A stretch of DNA of 64,000 bases, from contig JAGBOC010000016.1 in NCBI GenBank assembly GCA_017634065.1, positions 62,001-126,000 of the forward strand, in the 5' to 3' direction. The position numbers were made by a program, and so were the translations under genes. How positions within the stretch are numbered: the stretch's first letter is position 1; each line of letters starts with the position of its first letter. Source of the DNA: Lachnospiraceae bacterium (GTDB taxonomy: Bacteria; Bacillota; Clostridia; Lachnospirales; Lachnospiraceae). Shown one piece after another: positions 8,965-17,266 of the stretch. The notes under the pieces were generated by a model. The model made no database searches. It saw only the letters and a program-made list of their open reading frames with translations, and was not told the DNA's origin.

Positions 8965-8994
8965 AAAACCGGAAGATTTATTTCCGGTTTTTTC
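8965..8994 (+). terminator. Rho-independent terminator of the coiled-coil gene
   Basis: Inverted repeat AAACCGGAA / TTTCCGGTTT with a 6-nt loop followed by a T run, 20 nt after the stop codon. Confidence 0.9.
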
Positions 8995-9023
8995 TTGCAT
9001 AAAAACTTATCTTACACTATAAT
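8995..9023 (+). promoter_or_regulatory. Promoter of the PTAC-ackA operon
   Basis: TTGCAT (8995-9000), 17-nt spacer, TATAAT (9018-9023). The -35 box starts right after the T run of the preceding terminator. It leaves a leader of about 68 nt before the PTAC start. Confidence 0.75.
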
Positions 9024-9097
9024 ATATAAGTTATTTATATGATAAACTACGCTTAAATGCTACATATGAGGGTAGTGTATGCCCGAAAGGAAGTTTT

Positions 9098-9655
9098 ATG
9101 ATAATGTTAGAAATGAGTGCACGTCATGTGCATGTATCAAAAGAAGATTTAGAAATATTATTTGGTAAAGGTTATCAATTAAAAAAGAAAAAAGATCTTT
9201 CTCAACCAGGTCAATTTTCTTGCGAAGAAAGAGTTGAAGTAATAGGTGATCGAAGTTCAGCAATGCTGTCAATACTTGGTCCAGAAAGAAAAGAAACTCA
9301 AGTTGAAATCTCCCTTACAGATGCAAGAGCACTTGGTCTTAAAGCGCCTGTTCGCGAATCTGGGCATCTTGATGGTGCAGGATCTGTCACAATAAAGGGA
9401 CCTGTCGGAGAAATTAAAAAGGAACATGCCGTTATATGTGCAAAAAGGCACATACATATGACAGAGGATGATGCAAAAAACTATAATGTGACTAATGGAG
9501 AAATAGTTAAAGTAGAAGTGAACTCTCCTGAAAGAAAATTGATTTTTGATGATGTTGTTATAAGAGTTAGTAATTCTTATGCCCTTGCCATGCATATAGA
9601 CACTGATGAAGCAAATGCCTGTGTCGGTGCAACTGAAGCAAAGATTATTAAGTAA
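9098..9655 (+). CDS. PduL-type phosphate acyltransferase (phosphotransacetylase)
   Basis: Converts acyl-CoA (probably acetyl-CoA) and phosphate to acyl phosphate plus CoA. The 185 residues form the two PduL half-barrels. The zinc-binding SARHVHVS (His10, His12) and AKRHIHM (near 115) motifs are both present, as is the ending EANACVG. There is no encapsulation peptide at the N terminus and no microcompartment genes nearby, so it is most likely the housekeeping enzyme that replaces Pta in this lineage. It is followed by ackA in the same operon, giving acetyl-CoA to acetate plus ATP. Confidence 0.9.
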   Translation: MIMLEMSARHVHVSKEDLEILFGKGYQLKKKKDLSQPGQFSCEERVEVIGDRSSAMLSILGPERKETQVEISLTDARALGLKAPVRESGHLDGAGSVTIKGPVGEIKKEHAVICAKRHIHMTEDDAKNYNVTNGEIVKVEVNSPERKLIFDDVVIRVSNSYALAMHIDTDEANACVGATEAKIIK

Positions 9656-9716
9656 GGCGAAGCTTTACAAACCCATTATTGTAGGGACGAAGCTTTGCGA
9701 GTCCGAAGGAGTATTT

Positions 9717-10907
9717 ATGAATATATTAGTATTAAACTGTGGTTCATCATCACTTAAATACCAACTTATTGATATGAAAAATGAATCACTTATAGCAAAG
9801 GGAACTATAGAAAGAATTGGAATTGAAGGTTCTAATCTTGTTCAAAAGGTTCCAGGTAAAGATAATTATAAGGTAGAAAAACCTATAAAAGATCATGTGG
9901 AAGCGGCAAACCTTATGTTCTCTTCTCTCACTGATTCTGCAAATGGAGTTATAAAATCTCTTGATGAGATTTCAGCTATCGGTCATAGAGTTTTGCATGG
10001 TGGTATAAAACTAACTGAATCAGTTTTGGTTGATAGCAAAGTAAAAGAGGTTATAAGAGAATGTTTTGATTTAGGTCCACTTCATAACCCAGCAAATCTT
10101 ATGGGTATTGAAGCTTGTGAAAAAAATGCACCTGGCAAAAAAAATGTGGCTGTATTTGACACAACCTTTGGTATGAGTATGGAAGAAAAAGCTTATCTAT
10201 ATGCTATTCCTTATGAATACTTTGAAAAATATTCTGTTCGTCGCTATGGTTTCCACGGTACAAGCCATATGTTTGTATCAAGAGAAACTATCAAGTTTGG
10301 CAACTTAAATGAAAATGCAAAAGTAATCGTCTGCCATCTTGGAAATGGTGCTTCCATCTCTGCATCAGTTGGCGGAAAATGTGTTGACACTTCTATGGGC
10401 CTCACTCCGCTTGAAGGACTCGTGATGGGAACTCGCTCTGGTGACATAGACCCAGCCATAGTTCAATACATTTGCAATAAAGAAAATAAATCTGTGGATG
10501 AAGTCTTAAATATGCTAAATAAAAAATCTGGACTTTTAGGACTTAGCAATCTCTCATCTGACTATAGAGACTTAAAAGATAAAATGGAAAATGGCGATAA
10601 GTCGGCAAAACGTGCGCTTGATGCTATGAAATATCGTATAGCAAAATACATTGGTTCATACTTTGTCGCTCTTGGTGGATGTGATGCTATCACATTTACA
10701 GCTGGTATGGGCGAAAACCAAAAAGAACTTCGTGAAGATGTATGTAAGTATCTTGAATGTCTCGGTGTAAAACTTGATACAAAGAGAAATGATGTTCGTG
10801 ATAAAGCTACTCTTATATCAACAGATGATTCTAAAATAAAAGTCTATATGATCCCTACTAATGAAGAGTTAATGATAGCAAGAGAAACTATGAGACTTAC
10901 AAAATAA
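9717..10907 (+). CDS. ackA: Acetate kinase
   Basis: Makes ATP and acetate from acetyl phosphate. The 396-residue length and all landmark motifs match: MNILVLNCGSSSLKYQL at the start, HRVLHGG, FDTTFG, YGFHGTSH, HLGNGAS, the MGLTPLEG-MGTRSGDIDP block and GMGEN near the end. The ATG at 9717 follows GAAGGAG; the frame is open further upstream into PTAC, but that stretch is intergenic sequence read through. It is separated from PTAC by 61 nt containing two copies of CGAAGCTT 30 nt apart. A strong terminator follows. Confidence 0.98.
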   Translation: MNILVLNCGSSSLKYQLIDMKNESLIAKGTIERIGIEGSNLVQKVPGKDNYKVEKPIKDHVEAANLMFSSLTDSANGVIKSLDEISAIGHRVLHGGIKLTESVLVDSKVKEVIRECFDLGPLHNPANLMGIEACEKNAPGKKNVAVFDTTFGMSMEEKAYLYAIPYEYFEKYSVRRYGFHGTSHMFVSRETIKFGNLNENAKVIVCHLGNGASISASVGGKCVDTSMGLTPLEGLVMGTRSGDIDPAIVQYICNKENKSVDEVLNMLNKKSGLLGLSNLSSDYRDLKDKMENGDKSAKRALDAMKYRIAKYIGSYFVALGGCDAITFTAGMGENQKELREDVCKYLECLGVKLDTKRNDVRDKATLISTDDSKIKVYMIPTNEELMIARETMRLTK

Positions 10908-10938
10908 TGAATTAAGACAGTATAAAAGAATAAATTAA

Positions 10939-10970
10939 AATGAGCAGAATTCGCACTGCTCATTTTTTTT
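10939..10970 (+). terminator. Terminator of the PTAC-ackA operon
   Basis: AATGAGCAG / CTGCTCATT stem with an 8-nt loop and an eight-T tail, 31 nt after the ackA stop. Confidence 0.92.
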
Positions 10971-11021
10971 ACGTGTAAAAAGATATTAGTTTGTCACTTT
11001 GAAATTATAGTTCGAAATAAA

Positions 11022-11273
11022 CTATATTTTCTCAAATACTAATGTTGCCTGTATTCTATCTCCGCCTAACATACCTTTGCTTCCACCATTTGCTGTAGAG
11101 ATCGTATGCAACCTGTATCCTTTACTCGCCTGATCATTAATAACATTTTCAAGTTCAGTTAAATTTCCAGAACCTGTTCCAAAAAACTTTTCTTTTAACG
11201 TTACTTGAAGTACAACATATTTTAAGTCCTTCCCTGATGCCGTTGAATAAGTAGATGGATCGGAATAATTCAT
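11022..11273 (-). CDS. DUF4177 domain protein
   Basis: An 83-residue protein whose KYVVLQVTLKEKFFG, ELENVINDQASKGYRL and ATLVFEK elements match the small DUF4177 fold found widely in Bacillota. The family has no assigned function. It has a good ribosome site (AAGGAG, 8 nt from ATG) and no membrane segment. It is preceded by the DMT transporter on the same strand and could be co-transcribed with it. Confidence 0.8.
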   Translation of the reverse strand: MNYSDPSTYSTASGKDLKYVVLQVTLKEKFFGTGSGNLTELENVINDQASKGYRLHTISTANGGSKGMLGGDRIQATLVFEKI

Positions 11274-11325
11274 AATACTTTTCTCCTTTTTTATAAAGTT
11301 TTGTTAAGATGCTTTGTATTTTAAC

Positions 11326-12225
11326 TTATGTTGCATTATTATACTGTCGTTTACAAATGTATACCCCTATAATTACTACAATCATACCAATGATTTCTTG
11401 GATGCTCATTTTTTCATTAAATATAATTAGCGAATAAATACTTGCAAGAACTGGTTGTAAAAGTGTAATCGCAATTGATAGATTGACACTTATATCGCCT
11501 TGACAATATGCAAGTAGATTTTGTCCTATTACTTGCATACACAAAGCGAATATAAGAATATTTAAAACTTCATATCGTGTATTCGGAAACTTCAGTCCCT
11601 CTATAAAGCCACTTACAATAATTAAACACACTATTGCCCCGATTGCACTATAAAATAATATAACACTACTACTTATCCGATCTCTCAACTTATAAGTTAT
11701 AAGTATATACATTGAATAAAATAGACATGCACCTACTGCAAATAAATCGCCAACATAGTTCATCTTGTTACTTGTATCTGCCTTTCCAAGCACTAATATA
11801 ATAACTCCAAGTATAGATATTAAAAGTCCAAACAAATAAAACTTTGGTATCTTTTCTTTAAATAAAAAAAATGACACTGGCACTATTATAAATGCAGTCA
11901 TATTGGTAAGTAAATTAGTATTTGCCATTGATGTCGTCACTATTGCCATATTGAAAAATACTAAATCTCCTGCCATCAACACTCCGCTTATAATAGCAAG
12001 TATCATATCTTTCTTTGATATATCTCTAATTCTATTTTTAGCAAGTAAGAATAAAAAAGGTAATGAAAATACCATTCTCCAAAGACCTGTATTAATAGGT
12101 GGCAATGTGCTTCTTCTCACAAATATTCCAGCTGATGCCAAAAACATAACCGCAATCAGTTCAATTAGTATGTATTTTGTGCTATTATTTCTATTGTTCA
12201 TACTGATTATCCTACTATAAGTCAT
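11326..12225 (-). CDS. EamA/DMT-family transporter
   Basis: A 299-residue membrane protein with ten hydrophobic helices arranged as two EamA halves: RRSTLPPINTGLWRMVFSLPF in the first half and the NLLAYCQGDISVNLSIAITLLQPV stretch in the second. Such drug/metabolite exporters move amino acids, nucleosides or other small molecules; the substrate cannot be read from sequence. The start is uncertain: the ATG at 12225 has only AAAGG before it, while a second ATG at 12201 (MNNRNN) follows TAGGA at a fair distance. Confidence 0.9.
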   Translation of the reverse strand: MTYSRIISMNNRNNSTKYILIELIAVMFLASAGIFVRRSTLPPINTGLWRMVFSLPFLFLLAKNRIRDISKKDMILAIISGVLMAGDLVFFNMAIVTTSMANTNLLTNMTAFIIVPVSFFLFKEKIPKFYLFGLLISILGVIILVLGKADTSNKMNYVGDLFAVGACLFYSMYILITYKLRDRISSSVILFYSAIGAIVCLIIVSGFIEGLKFPNTRYEVLNILIFALCMQVIGQNLLAYCQGDISVNLSIAITLLQPVLASIYSLIIFNEKMSIQEIIGMIVVIIGVYICKRQYNNAT

Positions 12226-12626
12226 TTACCTTTTTAATACTAACATTTTTTCATTATAACAGATAAAACTGTATTAGGCAATAAGAGTTTTATTCAATTA
12301 GTGCAAATTATTTCCTATATGTTTATACTCTCTTTCAATAATCGTTTTCCTCCATCAAAACTATCACGCATCATCTCCCCCTTTAATATAATGATTCATA
12401 CCATTTTGAACAAGAATTTTACAACCTTTAGTTTTACATTTGTCTTCAAACCAACCTTTAAATTTTGATATATCCACAAAATACTTAATTTTAAAATAAA
12501 TTGTAATAATCTTGTTGTTTAATAACAAAATAAAAATCCTGCTCGTCGCCAAGCAGGATATCAACTTAATGAAGTAATCAATTTCACATCAAGCAGAGTA
12601 AAGATAATTATAAATTTTATATTTCC
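12226..12626. other. 400-nt gap between the DMT transporter and the DUF234-type ATPase
   Basis: Very AT-rich. It contains the ATPase terminator (12526-12559) and a TATAAT-like box near 12255 on the minus strand that could serve the transporter. A 66-codon minus-strand frame (12364-12564) crosses the terminator and has no ribosome site, so I do not call it. Nothing else seen. Confidence 0.6.
12526..12559 (-). terminator. Terminator of the DUF234-type ATPase gene
   Basis: Read on the minus strand: ATCCTGCT / AGCAGGAT stem with an 8-nt loop, followed by TTTTTATTTTG. It lies about 70 nt after the ATPase stop. Confidence 0.85.
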
Positions 12627-14012
12627 CTAATTTAAAAACATTTCTTTATAAGTTATCAAATGTAAGTTCTTATCTCTTCTTTCTTCGTTTTTTAATTTTT
12701 CAGTAAAACCTTTTTTTGCAAATATATAATACTCTTTGTTTTTATAGTTAAACATACTTGCCTTATCCACTAATGATTGGTATACAGACAAAGAAACTAA
12801 TTCATTATGCCACTTACACTCGCAAAACAATGCACTTTCTTTATTTATTGTACCCATTATATCTATTTCCACTTCTTTGCGAATTTTTGAATTTGTCCCC
12901 CACCATCTTCCGATATCAATAAATGATATTTTCTTAGCTGACTTCATCTTCCACAAAAAACTTATACATATTTCTTCAAAGACTTTCCCCATATAATTAT
13001 CAATATATGGTTTAATGCTATCATATGCATCATCTGAAAAGCCTCGTTCAATGTTACTTACATTTTCCAAAACAAATGCATAATAAAACCTAAACATATT
13101 ATTTGTTAATCTATAAATTGACTTTTTGCTTTTCCTTTCACCAAATGGAATCTGTCTTTCAACTAAATCAAGCGATATAAGATTTTTTATTGATGCATTA
13201 CAAAGAGGAATAGATGAACCAACTTTTGTTGCTATTTCTGAAATTTTTGTGCTTCCTTTAGCAATTGCATATATTATTGCATTATATAATGCTTCATCTC
13301 TAACTTCTTGTTTTAAAAGATTTTTCGTTTCTTCATATAAAAATGCAGATGTTTTTAAAAATGATTCTTTTACATTTTGCTCATAATTCAACTTATCGCT
13401 AAACTGCAAAAAGTATTTAGGTGTTCCACCAACTGTTCCATAAGTTTTCGCCAAATCTTCAATACTCATTTTAGTAAAAATTTTTTTCATTTCAAAAAAA
13501 TCAAATTCTTTTAATTTAATTTGAGCAGTTCTTCTTCCATATAATGGTGCCTTATACCCAAACACAGTTCTTTCCATAAATGACATTGATGATCCACAAA
13601 GTATAAGATACAACTTTGATTTTTTTTCATATTTATCTATCAAGCTTTGCAGTATTGATGAAAACGACTTATCTGATTTTGCCAAATATGGAAATTCATC
13701 TATAACTAATATAATTTGGTTTTTAATGCTATATGCAAATACTCTTTCTAGAATTTGCATGAAGTTTGAAAATTGTAAGTCTTCATTATGTTTATCTATC
13801 ACACTAAGTACAGTTTTACCAAAATTTTCTATGTTTAATTTTTTACTTTTTTCCACTGCGGAATAAAATATTACTTTTTTATCTTTAACAAATTCTGTAA
13901 TTAATGCTGTTTTTCCTATTCTTCGCCTTCCATAAATAACTGGCATCTGAAACTTCCGTGTCAAATATAAAGCATTTAATTCTTTTAATTCTTTTTCTCT
14001 TCCAAAAAACAA
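12627..14012 (-). CDS. DUF234-type P-loop ATPase (archaeal-type AAA ATPase family)
   Basis: A 461-residue ATPase. The N-terminal FFGREKELKEL motif, Walker A YGRRRIGKTALI, Walker B ILVIDEFPYLAK and sensor LILCGSS mark the archaeal-type ATPase group. The middle is a winged helix (TKISEIATKVGSSIPL) and the C terminus is a DUF234 PD-(D/E)XK-like domain with EVEIDIMG and FCECKWHN, whose Asp, Glu and Lys could form a nuclease centre. The start is TTG at 14012, chosen because GGAGG lies 6 nt before it. It has its own terminator and a palindromic promoter. The group is common in accessory DNA; its biological role is not settled. Confidence 0.92.
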   Translation of the reverse strand: MFFGREKELKELNALYLTRKFQMPVIYGRRRIGKTALITEFVKDKKVIFYSAVEKSKKLNIENFGKTVLSVIDKHNEDLQFSNFMQILERVFAYSIKNQIILVIDEFPYLAKSDKSFSSILQSLIDKYEKKSKLYLILCGSSMSFMERTVFGYKAPLYGRRTAQIKLKEFDFFEMKKIFTKMSIEDLAKTYGTVGGTPKYFLQFSDKLNYEQNVKESFLKTSAFLYEETKNLLKQEVRDEALYNAIIYAIAKGSTKISEIATKVGSSIPLCNASIKNLISLDLVERQIPFGERKSKKSIYRLTNNMFRFYYAFVLENVSNIERGFSDDAYDSIKPYIDNYMGKVFEEICISFLWKMKSAKKISFIDIGRWWGTNSKIRKEVEIDIMGTINKESALFCECKWHNELVSLSVYQSLVDKASMFNYKNKEYYIFAKKGFTEKLKNEERRDKNLHLITYKEMFLN

Positions 14013-14040
14013 TTGCGACCTCCAAATCACAAAAAAGTAA

Positions 14041-14063
14041 ATTATAATTAAGTTAATTATAAT
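14041..14063. promoter_or_regulatory. Perfect 23-nt palindrome in the ATPase promoter
   Basis: ATTATAATTAA and TTAATTATAAT are exact inverted repeats around one central base. Each arm also contains TATAAT, so the palindrome may be both a -10 element and an operator. It lies 28 nt upstream of the ribosome site. Autoregulation is possible but not shown. Confidence 0.5.
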
Positions 14064-14164
14064 ATACTTTTTTGCAAAAAGCAAGTGGTTTGAAATTTGT
14101 TAAAGTATTCTCACAAGAGCTATCCGCATACATACAATAATTTCCTTCACGAGTTTATTGATTA

Positions 14165-14373
14165 TCATATTTTAGACACAATTAGTTCTGATAAACAATA
14201 TTTACGATTTAAAATTATTTATTCTTTTGTAATTTATTACCACTATTATATTTAATTTTTAACTTCAACTTATCAATTTGTTTTTGAATTTATGAACTTT
14301 GTTTTGCTATATTAATTATATAATAAATTGTGTCTTTTTTGTTAAAAAAATAATGAGGTCCGTCCCCATTATT
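14165..14373. repeat. 209-bp direct repeat, copy 1, with MITE-like ends
   Basis: Matches 21152-21360 base for base except for three substitutions that I can see, in the same orientation. Inside it, a 162-bp core (14174-14335) begins AGACACAATT and ends with the exact inverse AATTGTGTCT, so it has 10-bp terminal inverted repeats. The right end is a hairpin (14349-14373). No open frame of note, so it is a candidate non-autonomous element. It marks the left edge of the Rhs tip array. Confidence 0.85.
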
Positions 14374-14385
14374 TTATTATTGACT

Positions 14386-14997
14386 CTAAAGTATTAAATC
14401 TTCTACTTCATATAATTTATATATAATGAACTTACCTTTTTCTAAATACTGACCATTATCACTTTTCAAAACTTTTTCTCTTTCTATTGCAAATCTATTA
14501 ACCAAATCATATGTTTCAAATAGTTTATTATTATTTAGCTTAAAATTTGTAAAACCAAGATTGATTTTTCTATCTTCAATACAGATATCTTCAAAAACAG
14601 CTGAATAATAATCTGGTCCAGGATAAGCATAATCATAGCCAAGGAATATTTTTCTTTTCCATTTCAAATTTAGTGCTTGTGGCTTATTTCTTTTTGTCTC
14701 ACACAATAAAATTCTGTATTCAATTGATTCTTTTTTTGATATATCTATATATTTTTGTATCATTTTATCGTCATAGAGAACTCCAGTAAAATCATCATTA
14801 TAAAAACTTTCTTCATCTATATAATCAAAAAAATCATCAAATATTTCACTATAATCCGAATTTAAGTACCAATTATCTCCTTCAATTCCTTTATACCCAC
14901 TGTCAAATATTCTTTTAATATATTTTTGATAATTATTATTTGTAATTAAGTTGTTATTATTTATATATTTTTTTTGAAACACAACTCCATTTACCAT
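14386..14997 (-). CDS. Hypothetical protein, probable immunity protein
   Basis: A 203-residue soluble protein rich in Asn, Asp, Tyr and Lys, with no signal peptide. The stretch FLGYDYAYPGPDYYSAVFEDI is the most distinctive part; I do not recognise the family with certainty. It is the last gene of the Rhs tip array on its strand and follows a remnant of a toxin tail (15066-15137), the position where the cognate immunity gene would sit. The function is therefore inferred from position. A GGGAG ribosome site lies 11 nt before the start. Confidence 0.7.
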   Translation of the reverse strand: MVNGVVFQKKYINNNNLITNNNYQKYIKRIFDSGYKGIEGDNWYLNSDYSEIFDDFFDYIDEESFYNDDFTGVLYDDKMIQKYIDISKKESIEYRILLCETKRNKPQALNLKWKRKIFLGYDYAYPGPDYYSAVFEDICIEDRKINLGFTNFKLNNNKLFETYDLVNRFAIEREKVLKSDNGQYLEKGKFIIYKLYEVEDLIL

Positions 14998-15041
14998 ACT
15001 ATTGTTTGCTCCCTAGTCTTGATAAGGTATATGTTTTCTAA

Positions 15042-15066
15042 AATAATGAGGACGGACTTCGTTGTT
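15042..15066. repeat. Degenerate copy of the GGACGGAC hairpin repeat
   Basis: Begins AATAATGAGGACGGAC and ends CTTCGTTGTT, so it is a decayed version of the hairpins at 21124-21147 and 14349-14373. It touches the stop of the toxin-tail remnant. Confidence 0.5.
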
Positions 15067-15137
15067 CAAAATTCAATACCAGGTCTATGTCCTAATTCAA
15101 TTTTGTTTAGATCAACCATATTTAAGATATTACTCAA
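15066..15137 (-). pseudogene. Remnant of a GHH-type nuclease toxin tail
   Basis: A short frame that opens just after a double stop and reads MVDLNKIELGHRPGIEF before its own stop. The E-L-G-H-x-P-G-x-E-F pattern resembles the start of the catalytic region of GHH-signature HNH/Endonuclease VII toxins (D-[LM]-G-H-x-P-G-x-E-[YF]). It lies directly upstream of the 203-residue putative immunity gene. I read it as the leftover of a displaced toxin; being this short, the match is tentative. Confidence 0.4.
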
Positions 15138-15210
15138 TTATTAAATCAATATGTTAATTATTTAATGAAATGTTTTCTCCTATTTCATATCTCAATAACC
15201 TTATAATCTC

Positions 15211-15570
15211 TTATGTAAACCTCTCAACTAACCCAATTTCCGATTTAACATAAAACTTACACCTATGGTTTCGCTCTTCATTATCACATATTTCCATGTC
15301 CATTTCAATTATAATGTGACCATACATATTAGGCTTCATAAATTCCATTGAAAATGCTGGTGTGCATTTACCTTTTTTGTTTCCTACTTCAATATAACAA
15401 CTTGAGTCATTTAGTTTTAAATAATTATTAATATTCTTTATAATATCTTTAAGAACTTCTTCATTAACATAACTTGTTTGTCTTGCATTAATAAAATCGT
15501 TATTAGCAATAACTTCAATTTCTATTAATTCATTATCTGTATATATTTTTTTTAAAATAATATTATCCAT
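15211..15570 (-). CDS. Small hypothetical protein, probable immunity protein
   Basis: A 119-residue soluble beta-rich protein. Features are an N-terminal ELIEIEVIANNDFINARQTS segment, a central GHIIIEMDMEI strand and a FYVKSEIGLVERF ending. This layout resembles a group of small proteins often seen downstream of polymorphic toxins, but I cannot give a family name. A toxin-tail remnant (15597-15653) precedes it, so it is likely an orphan immunity gene that outlived its toxin. AAGGA lies 11 nt before the start. Confidence 0.72.
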   Translation of the reverse strand: MDNIILKKIYTDNELIEIEVIANNDFINARQTSYVNEEVLKDIIKNINNYLKLNDSSCYIEVGNKKGKCTPAFSMEFMKPNMYGHIIIEMDMEICDNEERNHRCKFYVKSEIGLVERFT

Positions 15571-15596
15571 ATAAACTTAACATTCCTTTTAAATTG

Positions 15597-15653
15597 TTAT
15601 TTAAATTTAAAATCATCAAAAGCACCTGAAATTTCATTATATACAAGAATGGC
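15597..15653 (-). pseudogene. Remnant of a toxin C-terminal tail
   Basis: Between a stop inside a hairpin (15650-15669, TGGCTCAT/ATGAGCCA) and TAA lies an 18-residue frame AILVYNEISGAFDDFKFK with no start codon. It reads like the last strands of a toxin domain and sits just upstream of the 119-residue gene. It parallels the other toxin-then-immunity pairs in this island. Tentative because of its length. Confidence 0.35.
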
Positions 15654-15712
15654 TCATTTTTATGAGCCACTCAAATAATATAAAATTTCAACAATTATTA
15701 CAAAATATCAAA

Positions 15713-16075
15713 TCAATACAAATCTACCCTTGATAATCTTGCCTCAATTATATCATTATCTTTCAAATCATTTGGGATATAACATCCGCTTATATCAATG
15801 CATATTTTGCCAATCTTAATAGCCGACTTATCTTTAAACAATTTACCAATTATTTGACAATCAAATGTATTATTCATTTTGATTTTACAATGATTATTAT
15901 TTGAAATTTTTTTTACATCATTTATGTCTAGTGCAATTAAATTCTCTCTAATTTCATCGCCAATTTTATATTTCAAATTGTCTGAAAAACATATTATATT
16001 ATAATTTAAATCAGATACAGTTACAGCCGCTTCTTTGTTATTTTTATCCAACCAATCTATATATGTAACAATCAT
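15713..16075 (-). CDS. Probable immunity protein for the BECR-like Rhs tip
   Basis: A 120-residue soluble protein, predicted all-beta (short strands, many Ile, Asp and Lys), without membrane segments. It starts 6 nt after the toxin stop and its ribosome site GGGAGG overlaps the toxin's last codons, so the two are translated as a pair. I do not recognise the family. Position and coupling argue that it neutralises the toxin domain of the 393-residue protein. Confidence 0.78.
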   Translation of the reverse strand: MIVTYIDWLDKNNKEAAVTVSDLNYNIICFSDNLKYKIGDEIRENLIALDINDVKKISNNNHCKIKMNNTFDCQIIGKLFKDKSAIKIGKICIDISGCYIPNDLKDNDIIEARLSRVDLY

Positions 16076-16081
16076 TAATAT

Positions 16082-17263
16082 TTACCTCCCAAATCCCAAG
16101 TCTGGTGCTTTTTTAATCAATTCACTTACTTTTTTTATGTGAAAAGTAGTAATATTACCTGTATTACGATCCAAACCAACAAAACCATAATTATCATTTT
16201 TCATAAAAGAAACATATCCATTTAAATCAGAACTATATTGACCATTGTTGATAATATAATTTGCATCACTCAAATAATCCCCTAAAGTATAATCGCTTTT
16301 ATCCAATACATTAGCAATTTCTTGCCCATGTTTTTGAAAATGACTATTTAATGTTTCCGTATTATTAAATGATTTATAATTAGAATTATAATTACTTCCA
16401 CCATAATCTACTAGTGCCTTCTCACAACCACCCGCCATACTATTAGCAGTTGCACCAGCCATATCTTGGTTAAGTCTACCACCAGTGCCATACGGATTTA
16501 CATATCCAGCATTCTTTGTTATATCTCCATAATAATATGTATTGTTTGCATTTGTAGAACTATCTAAACTACCAATCCAATTATCTATAGCCCCTGTTTT
16601 ACTATTTATATATGTTGAACCTAATGATATTACATTGCCAAGATTATAACCTGCATATCCAACACTTGCAATAGAATTTACTGCTTCACCAAGACCAACA
16701 TTTTTGCCTTGTATAAATCTTTGTCCAGCCTTATATGTTGCTGTTCCAGCCATTGCTGATGTTGCTAATATTGCACCTGTTCCTGCTCCAGCTGCTGTAA
16801 CTACTTGTGTACTTGCTAATAAACCTTTTGCTACTACACCAGCTCCTACAGTAACTGAACCAGCAGTCACTAATCCAACCGTTGCAACACCCACACCTAC
16901 TGCTAAACCTACAGTTGCCCCTGCTTTTAATCCCTCTTCCCAACTACCAGTAGTAACCCCAGTATATATTCCTGCACCAAGTGCAGCTACCCCTGCAGCA
17001 ATTCCTGCAATAGCAAGCCAAGCTATATTACCACTCGAATCTTTATACTTTAATGGGTTGCCATTACCGTAAATATATCTATTAAGAGTTAAAGTATTAT
17101 CTTTCGTTCCTAAAAATGTGTCTTCAGTAAGAAATCTCTGCCTACGGATATTTACTTGTCTATTACGAAGATTCTGATTACCAGTGACTGGATTGTAACT
17201 CTCTGCATTGTACCCATAGTATTTCTTACCACTACCAAATGCACCATAGCCATGAAACTGCAA
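16082..17263 (-). CDS. Headless Rhs C-terminal tip with a BECR-like RNase toxin domain
   Basis: A 393-residue Rhs fragment. Residues 1-78 are the end of the Rhs core (YYGYNAESYNPVTG, RQRFLTEDTFLG, NRYIYGNGNP, YKDSSG). Next come hydrophobic Gly/Ala-rich pre-toxin helices (about 80-175), a linker that ends with the junction motif CEKALVDY (280-287), and a toxin domain (288-393) with HFQKHGQE (His308, His312) and TTFHIKK. Its H-x-x-K-H-G plus C-terminal strand layout is like barnase/EndoU/ColicinE5/RelE-type nucleases. The frame opens right after the stop of the upstream immunity gene, the first codon is TTG and no ribosome site is present, so it looks like a displaced tip, not a full gene. Confidence 0.8.
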   Translation of the reverse strand: MQFHGYGAFGSGKKYYGYNAESYNPVTGNQNLRNRQVNIRRQRFLTEDTFLGTKDNTLTLNRYIYGNGNPLKYKDSSGNIAWLAIAGIAAGVAALGAGIYTGVTTGSWEEGLKAGATVGLAVGVGVATVGLVTAGSVTVGAGVVAKGLLASTQVVTAAGAGTGAILATSAMAGTATYKAGQRFIQGKNVGLGEAVNSIASVGYAGYNLGNVISLGSTYINSKTGAIDNWIGSLDSSTNANNTYYYGDITKNAGYVNPYGTGGRLNQDMAGATANSMAGGCEKALVDYGGSNYNSNYKSFNNTETLNSHFQKHGQEIANVLDKSDYTLGDYLSDANYIINNGQYSSDLNGYVSFMKNDNYGFVGLDRNTGNITTFHIKKVSELIKKAPDLGFGR

Positions 17264-17266
17264 CTA

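Larger units (their letters stand above)
14013..14385. other. 373-nt intergenic stretch between the ATPase gene and the toxin array
   Basis: Holds, from left to right, the ATPase leader with a palindrome (14041-14063), about 100 nt with no feature, and the first copy of the 209-bp repeat (14165-14373). I see no gene here. Confidence 0.7.

Noticed and set aside
9606..9716. Longer N terminus for acetate kinase
   Set aside because: It would overlap PTAC, adds residues not found in the family, and the ATG at 9717 has GAAGGAG in front.
12364..12564. 66-codon minus-strand reading frame
   Set aside because: It crosses the terminator of the ATPase gene, has no ribosome site, and shows no recognisable domain.
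13126..13386. Plus-strand frame opposite the DUF234 ATPase
   Set aside because: Shadow of the minus-strand gene.
16704..17072. Plus-strand 122-codon frame opposite the Rhs tip
   Set aside because: Proline/alanine-rich shadow of the Gly/Ala-rich pre-toxin helices; no ribosome site.
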